Source: Pseudomonas sp. TNT3 (GTDB taxonomy: Bacteria; Pseudomonadota; Gammaproteobacteria; Pseudomonadales; Pseudomonadaceae). Taken from it: DNA of 64,000 nt. How positions within the stretch are numbered: the first letter of the stretch is position 1; each line of letters starts with the position of its first letter. The notes under the pieces were generated by a model. It had not been told where the DNA came from. It did not search any database and worked only from the letters and a program-made list of their open reading frames with translations. A program made the translations under genes and the position numbers. Location of the stretch: positions 1 through 64,000 of the forward strand of contig NZ_WFGV02000018.1 of the NCBI RefSeq assembly GCF_010095445.2. Direction: 5' to 3'. Positions 36,713 through 45,659 of the stretch are shown piece by piece.

Positions 36713-38671
36713 ATGATGAGGACTCGACTGCGCCTGTCCGGCGCGGCAATACCCGGCGTGGGCCTGGCAGGACTGCTGCAACTGTGCGCGGTCGAAGGAG
36801 TGCAGGCGGTGGAGTTCAGCGTGCTGGACCAGCAGGTCACCGGCTCGTTCGACAGTACCTTGTCTTACGGGCGCTTGTGGCGGGTGCAGGGGCGGGACAA
36901 GACCAATGATGACGTCAACACCAACGACGGCAATCGCAACTTCGATACCGGGCTGGTTTCCGAGGTGTACAAGATCACGTCGGAGCTGGAAGCCAACTAC
37001 CAGAACTACGGGTTGTTCATGCGTGGCACGGCGTTTTACGACACCCAGCTGATGGACAAGCGCAACGATTATTACCGCAACAACAGCCCTTCGCAGCCGA
37101 GCCAGAGTTACCCGCAGGACAACCATTTCACCGACCAGACCCGCGACATCGCCGGTAACCGGATTGAGATGCTCGACGCCTACCTCTATGGCAATTGGGA
37201 CGTAGCGTCGATGCCGGTCACGGCGCGGGTCGGGCGCCAGGTGTTCAACTGGGGCGAGGGCATTTTCTACCGCGGCGGGATCAACACGACGAACCCGGTG
37301 GACGCCGCCAAGTACCGCTTGCCGGGCGCCGAGGTCAAGGAAGTGCTGATACCGGTGGAAGCGCTCAGCTTCAATATCGGCCTGACCGATTCCCTGACGG
37401 TGGAAAGTTTTTACCAGACCAACTGGAAGGAGACCCGCATCGATCCGGTCGGCACGTTCTATTCCCAGACCGACTTGTTCGCCGATGGCGGCAACACCGC
37501 TTACAACAACTTCACCGGCACCGCACTGGACACACCGGTACCGGGCTTCGGCAATGTGATCGATCTGTACACCGCGCTGGGCAACAACCCATTGCTTAAC
37601 CAGGCCCTGAGCACGACTGGCCTGTACGCCAACGGCGTGACCCCGTCCTTCGGCAACACCCTCAAAGTCGCCTCGGTGGGCAAGGACTACAACGCCCGTA
37701 ACGACGGCCAGTTCGGCTTTGCCTTTCGCTACATCGCGGAAGCACTCAACAGCACCGAGTTCGGTCTGTACATGGTCAATTACCACGCCAAGGAACCGAC
37801 CATCTCCGCCGATCTGGGCGGTTATCAGGGGATCGACATGGCCGCCCTGACCAACCTGTTGTCCGGTGTCGCCGGCAGTCAGGCCGGGCAACTCGCCAAC
37901 GGTCTGGCGACGGCGGATGTGCTGGGCAATATTCAGGCGCATCGCCGCTATGCCGAAGACATTCGCATGTATGGCTTCAGCTTCAACACCACGGTGGGTC
38001 AGGCGTCGGTGTTCGGTGAAGTGGCTTATCGGCCGAACCTGCCTATCGGTGTCGCGGCAACCAATGACCTGATCGGCGACCTGGCCAATGGCGCTGCTGC
38101 AGCGGCTGGTGGGCAGACCATCAACATTGGCGGGCAGATGGTCACGCTCGACAGCCAGATCAACAACGCGGAGCGGGTCGAGGCGTTCAACACCTCCCTG
38201 GGCACCATCTACAACTTCGGCCCGGGCTTGTCGTTCGACTCGATGTTCGGTGTGTTCGAACTGGCGTCCGAGCACCTGCGCGGCAGCAGCCTGCATTACA
38301 CCGCGTATGACGGCAGCACTCGTTACTACGCGGGCACCGGTAACTATTCCTACGTGTCCGGCGGTGATCGTGGCGATCAGGTCAACCGCGATTCCTACAG
38401 CTATACCGCGATGGTCAACGGCACCTGGAACGATGTGTACGCCGGGGTCAACGTCTCTCCGTATGTCGTCTACAAGGACGACTTCAAGGGCAACAGTTAT
38501 CAGGCGGGCAACACCATCGAGGGGCGCAAGGCTTACACCCTCGGGATCAAGGCCAACTACCAGAACAAGCTGGAAGCCGAGCTGCAGTACACCGAGTTCT
38601 ACGGCGGTGGCCAGAACAACGGTATTCGCGACCGAGACAACGTCGGCTTCAACCTCAAGTACTTCCTGTAA
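36713..38671 (+). CDS. DUF1302 family outer-membrane beta-barrel protein
   Basis: 652 aa with an N-terminal signal region (AAIPGVGLAGLLQLCAVEGVQA). Family marks: VGRQVFNWGEGIFYRGGINTTNPVDA and a C-terminal strand ending in Phe-Leu (GFNLKYFL), with alternating aromatic strands throughout, as in outer-membrane porins. DUF1302 genes often sit before DUF1329 genes, as here (41 bp), and are linked in Pseudomonas to uptake or export of hydrophobic compounds. GGGAGAAAG precedes the ATG at 36713; the upstream extension in this frame overlaps the phospholipase-like gene. Confidence 0.88.
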   Translation: MMRTRLRLSGAAIPGVGLAGLLQLCAVEGVQAVEFSVLDQQVTGSFDSTLSYGRLWRVQGRDKTNDDVNTNDGNRNFDTGLVSEVYKITSELEANYQNYGLFMRGTAFYDTQLMDKRNDYYRNNSPSQPSQSYPQDNHFTDQTRDIAGNRIEMLDAYLYGNWDVASMPVTARVGRQVFNWGEGIFYRGGINTTNPVDAAKYRLPGAEVKEVLIPVEALSFNIGLTDSLTVESFYQTNWKETRIDPVGTFYSQTDLFADGGNTAYNNFTGTALDTPVPGFGNVIDLYTALGNNPLLNQALSTTGLYANGVTPSFGNTLKVASVGKDYNARNDGQFGFAFRYIAEALNSTEFGLYMVNYHAKEPTISADLGGYQGIDMAALTNLLSGVAGSQAGQLANGLATADVLGNIQAHRRYAEDIRMYGFSFNTTVGQASVFGEVAYRPNLPIGVAATNDLIGDLANGAAAAAGGQTINIGGQMVTLDSQINNAERVEAFNTSLGTIYNFGPGLSFDSMFGVFELASEHLRGSSLHYTAYDGSTRYYAGTGNYSYVSGGDRGDQVNRDSYSYTAMVNGTWNDVYAGVNVSPYVVYKDDFKGNSYQAGNTIEGRKAYTLGIKANYQNKLEAELQYTEFYGGGQNNGIRDRDNVGFNLKYFL

Positions 38672-38712
38672 CGGCTGCACGCTCCCACAGGTTTCCATTT
38701 CGGAGAACGTTC

Positions 38713-40086
38713 ATGTTTCCTACGTCACGACTGATTAAAACCACACTGTCACTGGTCCTGAGTCTGGCGGCCGGCAGCGCGCTGGCGGCGATTACGCCCC
38801 AGGAAGCGCAGCAACTGAAAACCACGCTGACCCCGCTGGGCGCCGAACGCGTGGGCAACGCGGCCGGCACCATTCCGGCGTGGGAGGGTGGCATTACCCA
38901 GGCGCCCAAGGGTTATACGCCTGGCAAGCATCACCTTGATCCGTATGCGGCAGACAAGCCGTTGTTCACGATCACCAAGGCCAACCTGGAGCAATACAAA
39001 GCCCATCTCAGCGCCGGCCAGATTGCGCTGTTCAACAGTTACCCCGACACCTTCCAGATGCCGATCTACCCCTCTCGCCGTTCGGGCTCGGCGCCGCAGT
39101 GGCTGTACGACAACACGTTCAAGAACGCTACGTCGGCGAAGCTGCTCGACGGCGGCACCGGTTTTGCCGATGCCTATGGCGGCGTGCCGTTTCCGGTGCC
39201 CAAGGATGGGGTTGAAGCACTGTGGAACCACATCACCCGCTATCGCGGCATCTACGTGGTCCGCCGCGCGTCCGAAGCACCGGTGCAGCGCAATGGCAGC
39301 TTCGCGTTGGTGACCTCGCAGCAGGAAGCGCTGTTCAACTACTACCGTCCGGGCGGGCAATTTGCGGACCTGAAAAACATCCTCTTTTACTACCTGGCTT
39401 TCGTTAAGAGCCCGGCCCGTCTTGCCGGTGGTGCGGCGCTGATCCACGAGACTCTTGACCAGCTCAAGGACCCGCGTCAGGCCTGGATCTACGACGCCGG
39501 CCAACGCCGGGTGCGCCGTGCGCCGAACCTCGCGTATGACACACCGATCGCCTCGTCCGACGGCCTGCGTACCGCCGACGATACCGACCTGTTCAACGGC
39601 TCGCCGGATCGCTACGACTGGAAGCTCAAGGGCAAGCAAGAGATCTACATTCCCTACAACAGTTACAAGGTCGGCAGTCCTGATGTGAAATACGCGGAAT
39701 TGCTGACACCCGGCCATCTCAACCCGAAATACACCCGTTACGAGCTGCATCGGGTCTGGGTGGTCGAAGGCACGCTCAAGCCCGGCTCGCGGCACATTTA
39801 TTCCAAGCGTGTGTTGTTTCTGGACGAAGACAGCTGGGGCGCTGCCCTGGTGGATCAATACGACGGACGAGGGGAGTTGTGGCGGGTGTCGATGGGTTAC
39901 CTGAAAAACTTCTACGACCTGCCGACCACCTGGAGTGCACTGGACGTGTTCCACGACTTGCAGGCGCGCCGCTACTACGTGCAGAACCTGGATAACGAAG
40001 AACCCGCCACCGTGGATTTCGCCCAGCCGATTCCGGAGGACGCGTATTTCATGCCGTCGGCGTTGCGCCAGCGCGGGACTCGCTAA
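38713..40086 (+). CDS. DUF1329 family LolB-like protein
   Basis: 457 aa with a Sec signal peptide (LSLVLSLAAGSALAA). DUF1329 proteins have a LolA/LolB-type lipid-binding fold. Typical features are AERVGNAAGTIPAWEGGI at the N terminus and YELHRVWVVEGTLKPGSRHIYSKRVLFLDEDSW in the middle. Periplasmic or outer-membrane-associated; predicted partner of the DUF1302 barrel in moving lipids. No MMPL/RND pump gene, often found with such pairs, is present here. Confidence 0.88.
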   Translation: MFPTSRLIKTTLSLVLSLAAGSALAAITPQEAQQLKTTLTPLGAERVGNAAGTIPAWEGGITQAPKGYTPGKHHLDPYAADKPLFTITKANLEQYKAHLSAGQIALFNSYPDTFQMPIYPSRRSGSAPQWLYDNTFKNATSAKLLDGGTGFADAYGGVPFPVPKDGVEALWNHITRYRGIYVVRRASEAPVQRNGSFALVTSQQEALFNYYRPGGQFADLKNILFYYLAFVKSPARLAGGAALIHETLDQLKDPRQAWIYDAGQRRVRRAPNLAYDTPIASSDGLRTADDTDLFNGSPDRYDWKLKGKQEIYIPYNSYKVGSPDVKYAELLTPGHLNPKYTRYELHRVWVVEGTLKPGSRHIYSKRVLFLDEDSWGAALVDQYDGRGELWRVSMGYLKNFYDLPTTWSALDVFHDLQARRYYVQNLDNEEPATVDFAQPIPEDAYFMPSALRQRGTR

Positions 40087-40142
40087 AAGCAGACTGGCCG
40101 TTCGGGAGATTGCCCGATATTGGCAAGAGAGGCTGTGCTAGC

Positions 40143-40170
40143 CTGCAATCAATGATTTCATTGATTGCAG
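40143..40170. promoter_or_regulatory. Operator palindrome of the FitAB-type toxin-antitoxin operon
   Basis: CTGCAATCAATGA, TT, TCATTGATTGCAG: perfect 13-bp arms, ending 8 bp before the antitoxin ATG, in the place where FitAB/VapBC complexes bind to repress their own promoter. Confidence 0.75.
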
Positions 40171-40178
40171 GAGGCGTT

Positions 40179-40424
40179 ATGGCCAGCATCACCATTCGAA
40201 ACCTTGATGAGGCGCTCAAGGAGCAATTGCGTATCACGGCGGCGCATAACGGACATTCCATGGAAGAAGAGGCTCGCCTGATTCTTGGCCGGGCCTTGGC
40301 AACTGTTGATCGCTCCGGTGGACTTGGAAGCCGGATCCACAACAGATTCAGCGCTGTCGGTGGATTGGACCTCGAGCTGCCAGAGCGATCAGAAAAGGCT
40401 GCTGCGGTGGACTTCTCTGAATGA
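40179..40424 (+). CDS. FitA-like ribbon-helix-helix antitoxin
   Basis: 81 aa. N-terminal ribbon-helix-helix (ASITIRNLDEALKEQLRITAAHNGHSMEEEARLILGRAL) of the FitA/VapB type, C-terminal toxin-binding tail. AGGAGG six bases before the ATG at 40179. Its stop overlaps the toxin start (ATGA). Expected to neutralise the PIN toxin and to repress the operon through the palindrome just upstream. Confidence 0.92.
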   Translation: MASITIRNLDEALKEQLRITAAHNGHSMEEEARLILGRALATVDRSGGLGSRIHNRFSAVGGLDLELPERSEKAAAVDFSE

Positions 40425-40840
40425 TAGTGCTCGATACCAATGTTCTATCTGAGTTCATGCGCGTTGAACCCGATGCAAAGGTTCTGGATTGGGTCGATGC
40501 GCAACCGACGCTGGAACTGGCGATCAGCGCCATCACAGTGGCTGAGATTCTTCACGGCATCGCGCGTCTGCCGTCCGGCAAGCGCAAACAGAAGCTTGAG
40601 TCTCATGCGATGGCAATGTTTGAAGAGGACTTCGCGGGAAGGATATTGCCGTTTGATGCTCATGCTGCCGTCGAATACGCGACGCTGGCCGCAGGCGCCG
40701 AAGCAAAGCGTCGAACGGCGGCCATGGCTGATGCGCAAATTGCCGCCATTTGCCTGAGTCATGGCGCTTCGATTGCCACGCGTAATGTGCGGGACTTCGA
40801 GTTTTCCGGAGTCGAAGTGATCAATCCGTGGGATGCATGA
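40421..40840 (+). CDS. FitB/VapC-like PIN-domain toxin
   Basis: 139 aa PIN-domain ribonuclease. Acidic active-site residues: Asp in VLDTNVLSE (residue 5), Glu in ITVAEILHGI, and Asp in MADAQIAAIC, with a final Asp in NVRDFEFSGVEVINPW. All are present, so it looks active. Pairs with the antitoxin 4 bases upstream. Same gene order as FitAB of Neisseria. Most VapC-type toxins cleave tRNA or rRNA; the target here is unknown. Confidence 0.92.
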   Translation: MIVLDTNVLSEFMRVEPDAKVLDWVDAQPTLELAISAITVAEILHGIARLPSGKRKQKLESHAMAMFEEDFAGRILPFDAHAAVEYATLAAGAEAKRRTAAMADAQIAAICLSHGASIATRNVRDFEFSGVEVINPWDA

Positions 40841-40916
40841 AGGTTAATGCCGTCCGTTTAAACGCACTCACACGCAGCGCCGCTTCGACATGTGATTTGT
40901 GAGTGAACGCGATCCC

Positions 40917-41008
40917 TGTAGGAGCTGCCGCAGGCTGCGATCTTTTGACCTTGCTTTTGATTGTTCAAAGCGAGAATCAAAAGATCGCAGCCTGCGGCAG
41001 CTCCTACA
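40917..41008. repeat. REP pair, GATCGCAGCCTGCGGCAG family
   Basis: Inverted arms TGTAGGAGCTGCCGCAGGCT... and ...AGCCTGCGGCAGCTCCTACA, each about 32 bp and extending to GATCTTTTGA. Lies between the convergent toxin and chemoreceptor genes. Confidence 0.88.
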
Positions 41009-41059
41009 TGACGTGTTGAATTTTGCGGGCATGCCGCTGATTTCACACGTTGATGAAAA

Positions 41060-42979
41060 TTAGACGCGGAAGTGGCTCACCATCTGTTGCAACTGACCAC
41101 CCAAACGCGCCAGTTCAACGCTCGACTTTGCCGTTTCATCGCTGGCGGCGGCGGTCTGTTCGGAGACGTCGCGCACGTTGACGATGCTGCGGCTGATCTC
41201 TTCGGCGACGGCGCTTTGCTGTTCGGCAGCCGCGGCGATCTGCTGGTTCATCGACTGGATATTCGACACCGTACGGGTGATGTTCTCCAGTGACAGGCCG
41301 GCCTTGCGCGTCAGTGCGACGCTGCTGTCGGTCAGGGTGCGGCTGTTGTGCATCACAGTCGACACTTGCTGGGTACCGTTCTGCAAACCGGCGACCAGGC
41401 CTTCGATTTCCTCGGTGGATTTCTGTGTGCGTTGGGCCAGGCCCCGCACTTCGTCGGCCACCACGGCGAAACCACGACCGGCTTCACCGGCGCGGGCGGC
41501 TTCGATGGCGGCGTTGAGGGCCAGCAGGTTGGTCTGTTCGGCGACGGCCTTGATCACGTCCATGACACTGCCGATCTTGTCGCTCTCTTGCTGCAGCACA
41601 CTCATCGCTTCAGTGGAGCGCGCCACTTCGGTGGCCAGGCGTTCGATCTGTGCAATGGCTTCACTGACCACCTTGTCGCCTTCACGCGCTTCGCCGTCAG
41701 CAGCCGCTGCCGCCTGGGAGGCTTGTTCAGCATTGCGCGCGACTTCCTGCACCGTGGCGGTCATTTCGTGCATGGCCGTGGCCACCTGATCGGTCTCGAT
41801 TTTCTGGCTGTTTACACCGGCGCTGGTTTGTTCGGTCACGGCGGACAATTCTTCAGCGGCGCTGGCGATCTGCGTGACGCCATCGCGGATACCGCTGATC
41901 AAGTCGCGCAGGGTCACGCCCATCCGTGCGATGCCTTGCTGTAACACACCGAGTTCGTCCCGGCGCGTGACCTTGACGTCCTGGGAGAGGTCGCCGCTGG
42001 CGATGCGCTCTACCACGGCCAGGGTGTCCCGCAGCGGACCGGTGATCTGGCGGGTGATGAGCACTGCAGCAATGACGCCCACCAGCAACGCCAGCAAGGT
42101 GCTGATCAGTTGCAGGGTGCGGGCTTGTGCGCTTTCGATGTCGCGGCGGTCAAGCTGGATCTGATACAGCTGATCGCTCAGGGACACGATGGCGGCGCCC
42201 TGGTCGGTCATTTCCTTGCGCGCCTGCACGGCATCGTTGCTGGCATTTTTATAGGCCAGCAAAGAGCTGCGGTAGTTGCCCAGCGCAGTCTCCAGCTGAC
42301 GCAAGGCGTCGAGTTGGGTGTCGGCAAAATGCACATTCAGCGATTTCAGGCTGGCAATCGCCGCGTCCAGTTGGGTGACGGCTTTTTGTTCGGTCTCGGC
42401 ATTGGTGGTCGCGGTGTAGCCGCGCACTTCGTAACGAGCCAGCAGGAATGCTTCCTTGGCGGCAGTGATGGCCAGGAATTGTTCGAAGCGCTGATCGCTC
42501 AGCGGCATTTGCTGCACGTGGGTGTAAAGGGTGTTGATCAGCGTGTTGGCGGTTTCAGCGTTGGCGCCCATGGCGTCGCGGGCGCTGTTGCCGGTGCGGT
42601 AGGCGCTGCGCATTTTGTTCAGGGACGTCTTATAGGCATCGATCTCGGCGCCTTGCTCCCTGAGCAACTTGAGGTTTTCCGGGCTCTTGAATTTCGCCAG
42701 CAGCGCTTGTTGCTGGGCGGAAAACGCATCAAGCGTGGTTTGTACATTCTGTGCGGCGGTTTCGTCGCCGTTGGTCAGCATGTACTGCAGGCGAACCACA
42801 CGCAGCTTGGTCAGGCCGGCGTTGAGTTGGGTGATATCGCTCATCCAGTTGCTGCGGTCAATCAGCCCGCCAAGGCTGGTCCAGCCGGTCAGAGCGAGGA
42901 CGCAGGTCAGCGCCAGGACCAGGCCAAAACCCAGGCCCAGTTTCAGGTTGACGCTGATGTTACCGAACCAGCTATTCAT
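41060..42979 (-). CDS. Methyl-accepting chemotaxis protein with HBM sensor domain (McpS-like)
   Basis: 639 aa. Membrane segment at about 11-32, periplasmic helical-bimodular (HBM) sensor domain at about 33-285, second membrane segment at about 287-308, HAMP domain ([23 protein letters not shown]), then the cytoplasmic signalling domain with the conserved hairpin [38 protein letters not shown] terminus and linker closely resemble P. putida McpS, a receptor for TCA-cycle acids; the ligand here may differ. GGAGG before the ATG at 42979. No C-terminal CheR-binding pentapeptide is seen (ends HFRV). Confidence 0.9.
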   Translation of the reverse strand: MNSWFGNISVNLKLGLGFGLVLALTCVLALTGWTSLGGLIDRSNWMSDITQLNAGLTKLRVVRLQYMLTNGDETAAQNVQTTLDAFSAQQQALLAKFKSPENLKLLREQGAEIDAYKTSLNKMRSAYRTGNSARDAMGANAETANTLINTLYTHVQQMPLSDQRFEQFLAITAAKEAFLLARYEVRGYTATTNAETEQKAVTQLDAAIASLKSLNVHFADTQLDALRQLETALGNYRSSLLAYKNASNDAVQARKEMTDQGAAIVSLSDQLYQIQLDRRDIESAQARTLQLISTLLALLVGVIAAVLITRQITGPLRDTLAVVERIASGDLSQDVKVTRRDELGVLQQGIARMGVTLRDLISGIRDGVTQIASAAEELSAVTEQTSAGVNSQKIETDQVATAMHEMTATVQEVARNAEQASQAAAAADGEAREGDKVVSEAIAQIERLATEVARSTEAMSVLQQESDKIGSVMDVIKAVAEQTNLLALNAAIEAARAGEAGRGFAVVADEVRGLAQRTQKSTEEIEGLVAGLQNGTQQVSTVMHNSRTLTDSSVALTRKAGLSLENITRTVSNIQSMNQQIAAAAEQQSAVAEEISRSIVNVRDVSEQTAAASDETAKSSVELARLGGQLQQMVSHFRV

Positions 42980-43100
42980 CAAATTCCTCCAGGAACGTTG
43001 TCTGTCTTGATCGTCGGTTGGCTGGAAGATTGTTGTTTTTGAGAGCCAGCAAAAATGGGTAGCAGGTGTGTATCGGCCGCACGTTGGGTAACTGAAGATC

Positions 43101-43192
43101 AAAAGATTGCAGCCTCGTTTCACTCGACAGCTCCTACAGAGGTACGCGCTCCCAATGTAGGAGCTGTCGAGTGAAACGAGGCTGCGATCTTT
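43101..43192. repeat. REP pair, GCAGCCTCGTTTCACTCGACAG variant
   Basis: Inverted arms AGCCTCGTTTCACTCGACAG and CTGTCGAGTGAAACGAGGCT with CTCCTACA/TGTAGGAG tips: same tips as the GCAGCCTGCGGCAG family but a different stem core. Between the chemoreceptor and histidine-phosphatase genes; the rest of this 290-bp gap holds their divergent promoters. Confidence 0.85.
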
Positions 43193-43269
43193 AAGCTTTT
43201 TTTCACAACCGTTTCACTCCCCGCCGACGCGGCCCTCTCTACCCTCGCGGCATCGAATGAAAGTGGTGC

Positions 43270-43962
43270 ATGCCGACGGGGCGGCTTGATGTGGAATTAA
43301 GACTGAGTCTGTTCGGGATAAAACGCTCGATTGATGTGGGCTGGCTGAGCCGTTATCGAAACACCGCCGTAGTGCTGGCCTCGGCGCTGCTGGTCATCCC
43401 GTTGACGATATGGCTGTTGGCGCCGGCTGCCGTGCCGGACCTGTCCCACGGTAACGTCGCGGGCGCCCGGGCATTGGTCGACGGGTGGGCCAAAGGCGAC
43501 ATGATCGTGCTGGTGCGCCACGTCGAACGCTGCGATCACTCCAGCGCCGTGTGCCTGAATGGTGACGACGGCATTACTGATCGCTCCCGCAGCGTCGCAG
43601 TGAGCGTTGGGGCGCGGTTCGAGCAGTTGGGGCTGGAAAAAGCCGATGTCTACAACAGCCCGTTGCTGCGCACGGCGCAAACGGCCGGGTACATGTTCAA
43701 TAAAGTGGGCGTGGGCGAAGACTGGCTGATCAATTGCCGGGGCACCATGCTGCGCGATGCGCTGAAGCACAAAGTGCCGGGTCGAAATCTCATTCTGGTT
43801 ACCCACAGTGAATGCATGTCGCAACTGGAAAAAGACCTCAAACTTCCGGCCTCGACACTCGGTTATGGCGCGTCTTTGTTCATCACGGCTGAAGCGTTCA
43901 AAGCTCCGCGCATGCTCGGTTTTGTTGAAGCGTCGGATTGGCAATCGGTGTCCACTCAATGA
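43270..43962 (+). CDS. Histidine phosphatase family protein (Ais-like), membrane-anchored
   Basis: 230 aa. One membrane segment near residues 31-52 (TAVVLASALLVIPLTIWLLAP), then a histidine-phosphatase domain: the usual RHG is RHVERCD here, with the second catalytic region LILVTHSECMSQLEK. The RHVERCD form and length recall Ais, the LPS heptose-phosphate phosphatase of enterics. Faces the periplasm by prediction. The start is uncertain, as no good ribosome site precedes the ATG at 43270. Its stop overlaps the PAP2 phosphatase start (ATGA), so the two work together. Confidence 0.75.
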   Translation: MPTGRLDVELRLSLFGIKRSIDVGWLSRYRNTAVVLASALLVIPLTIWLLAPAAVPDLSHGNVAGARALVDGWAKGDMIVLVRHVERCDHSSAVCLNGDDGITDRSRSVAVSVGARFEQLGLEKADVYNSPLLRTAQTAGYMFNKVGVGEDWLINCRGTMLRDALKHKVPGRNLILVTHSECMSQLEKDLKLPASTLGYGASLFITAEAFKAPRMLGFVEASDWQSVSTQ

Positions 43963-44795
43963 GCAAATCCATGCGCTTCTATGGCTTCAATTTCGGTATT
44001 CCGCTGGCGCTCGCCGTCGTGGTGTTCCTGCTGTTCGACCTGACCCGAATCGACATCGCCTTCAACGATCTTTTCTATGACCCGGTCACGCAGACATTCC
44101 CGCTGGACCATGTGCACTGGTTCGAAAAAATCACCCACAAGTGGGCGCGCATCATTCCGAACTGGACCGGCGAAATCGCCATCATCGGTGCCTTGCTGTC
44201 GTTTTTATGGCCGCGCCTGAAGGCTGAGAAGCATTCGAAAATCATCGCGTTCCTGGAGAAGATCAACGTTGGCCCGGTGCTGCGGTTTGCCACCAGACAC
44301 CGTCGGGACTTTCTGTATGTGGTGTTCGCGTTCTCCATCAGTACCGGCGTGATCCACTACCTCAAGGGTCACACCAGCGTGTATTGCCCCATTGAAACGA
44401 CGCAGTACGGTGGGAAGATCGAGCACAAGGAGTGGTATCAGAATTTCGACTTGCTGAAAGTCGCGGGTGACGGGCGCTGCTGGCCGGGCGGACATGCCTC
44501 GGGTGGCTTCACCATGCTGGCGCTGTACTTCGTCGCGCGTCGCTATCGCTGGCGCTATTCCAAAGCGCTGATGTACGGCTCGCTGGCGCTGGGCTTCGTC
44601 TACGGCACCACACGTGTCCTGCAAGGCTGGCACTACATGTCCCACACATTCTGGGCCGGGATCTTTGTGTGGCTGGCGTGTTTGCTGACGGCGCTGGCGT
44701 TTTACGGGAGAGCACGGTTGGAGCTGCCGGTGGAGCACGCATCCGTGCACTCTGCTGGTCATGCGTTATCGCAAGCAGGCGCACTTCCACGGTAG
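43959..44795 (+). CDS. PAP2-family membrane phosphatase
   Basis: 278 aa with about six hydrophobic segments. PAP2 signature motifs: KGHTSVYCP (first, in place of KxxxxxxRP), CWPGGHASGGF (PSGH-like second motif) and TRVLQGWHYMSHTFWAG (SRxxxxxHxxxD-like third, with the last Asp replaced by Trp-Ala). Related to lipid A and PmrE/LpxE-type phosphatases acting on periplasmic lipid phosphates. Coupled to the upstream histidine phosphatase by 4-base overlap. Likely role: envelope phosphate remodelling; unproven. Confidence 0.82.
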   Translation: MSKSMRFYGFNFGIPLALAVVVFLLFDLTRIDIAFNDLFYDPVTQTFPLDHVHWFEKITHKWARIIPNWTGEIAIIGALLSFLWPRLKAEKHSKIIAFLEKINVGPVLRFATRHRRDFLYVVFAFSISTGVIHYLKGHTSVYCPIETTQYGGKIEHKEWYQNFDLLKVAGDGRCWPGGHASGGFTMLALYFVARRYRWRYSKALMYGSLALGFVYGTTRVLQGWHYMSHTFWAGIFVWLACLLTALAFYGRARLELPVEHASVHSAGHALSQAGALPR

Positions 44796-44839
44796 AGATG
44801 TGTTGCGCAAGAAGGGTTCGTCGAACAAGCCGGTAATGC

Positions 44840-45427
44840 TCAGGCGAGACGTCGCGTCCAGCGCTGATCCGGTGTTTCAAAACGCTGATTGACCAACGCG
44901 GTCAGCACGTGATCTTGCCAACGCCCGGCGATGCTTAAAAAAGCCTTGGCGTATCCCTCTCGTTCAAAGCCCAGGCGCTCCAGCAGTTGCGCACTGCGCT
45001 CGTTGCCGGGGATGTAGTTGGCCATGATCCGGTGCAGGTTTTGTTCATCAAACATGTAATCGATAGCCCTGACCAAGGCTTCGCGCATCAGGCCCTGGCC
45101 TTCGTGTGATACGTCGATGTGGTAACCCAGGTAGCAGGCCTGAAAAGCGCCACGCACGATACTGCTGAAGTTGCAGGCCCCGATCATTTGGTTGCCGTCG
45201 TTGTTCAGTACAGCGAAATGCACCGCCAGGCCGGCTTTGAACGCGCTGGCCTGAATTTCAAGACGTCCGCGGGTTTTTTCAGCGCAGTGATAGTCCGTCG
45301 GACGAATTGGCGACCAGGGTGCAAGGTGTTTTTGGTTGCGTTGGTAGAAGTCGCTTTCCAGGTCTGCCTGGTCGGGGCTTAGCACCGCCAGCGTCAGGCG
45401 TTGGCAGGGGAGGGTCAGCAGTGACAT
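44840..45427 (-). CDS. GNAT acetyltransferase, RimJ-like
   Basis: 195 aa. GNAT fold with YHIDVSHEGQGLMREALVRAIDYMF (acetyl-CoA site Q/RxxGxG/A) and NIPGNERS-like YIPGNERSAQLLERLGFEREGYAKAFLSIAGRWQDHVL, as in RimJ, which acetylates ribosomal protein S5. The true substrate is unknown. Convergent with the PAP2 gene; a terminator at 45508 separates it from the receptor gene upstream. Confidence 0.87.
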   Translation of the reverse strand: MSLLTLPCQRLTLAVLSPDQADLESDFYQRNQKHLAPWSPIRPTDYHCAEKTRGRLEIQASAFKAGLAVHFAVLNNDGNQMIGACNFSSIVRGAFQACYLGYHIDVSHEGQGLMREALVRAIDYMFDEQNLHRIMANYIPGNERSAQLLERLGFEREGYAKAFLSIAGRWQDHVLTALVNQRFETPDQRWTRRLA

Positions 45428-45507
45428 GGAGCGCTCCGCAAGTGAGGGGTGCCCCAGAATTGCCTAAGCGGTTGTAAAACTCAAATGACGAGCTGGTTTT
45501 CTCCAGG

Positions 45508-45534
45508 CAAAAAAAAGCCCGCGGGAGGGCGGGC
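45508..45534 (-). terminator. Terminator after the TonB-receptor transcript
   Basis: On the minus strand: GCCCGC-CCTCCC-GCGGGC followed by eight T residues. It is 126 bases beyond the receptor stop. Confidence 0.9.
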
Positions 45535-45659
45535 AAACCGTAGTTTCTTGAATGAGCGAGGGCAATGTACCGTTTGACGAGGCGCGATGGGGTGAAGAAA
45601 AATTCATCTGCACGGCGCACTGTTTTCACAATGCGCTCGCTCATTCCCGTTGGCCGCTA
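45535..45659 (-). other. Long 3' untranslated region with inverted repeat, candidate sRNA
   Basis: Between the receptor stop and the terminator: 18-base arms at 45550-45567 and 45629-45646 pair at 16 of 18 positions (core GAATGAGCGAG / CTCGCTCATTC). The whole would fold as one long stem before a strong terminator, as in 3'-UTR-derived small RNAs. No known RNA family recognised. A short open frame here lacks a usable ribosome site. Confidence 0.35.

Noticed and set aside
36635..38698. 687-aa minus-strand open frame over the DUF1302 gene
   Set aside because: Antisense of a clear outer-membrane barrel gene with a signal region and ribosome site.
45279..45644. 121-aa minus-strand frame starting MSERIVKTV in the receptor 3' UTR
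   Set aside because: The start has no properly spaced ribosome site, the frame runs through a terminator and into the GNAT gene. The region is better explained as an untranslated stem-loop.
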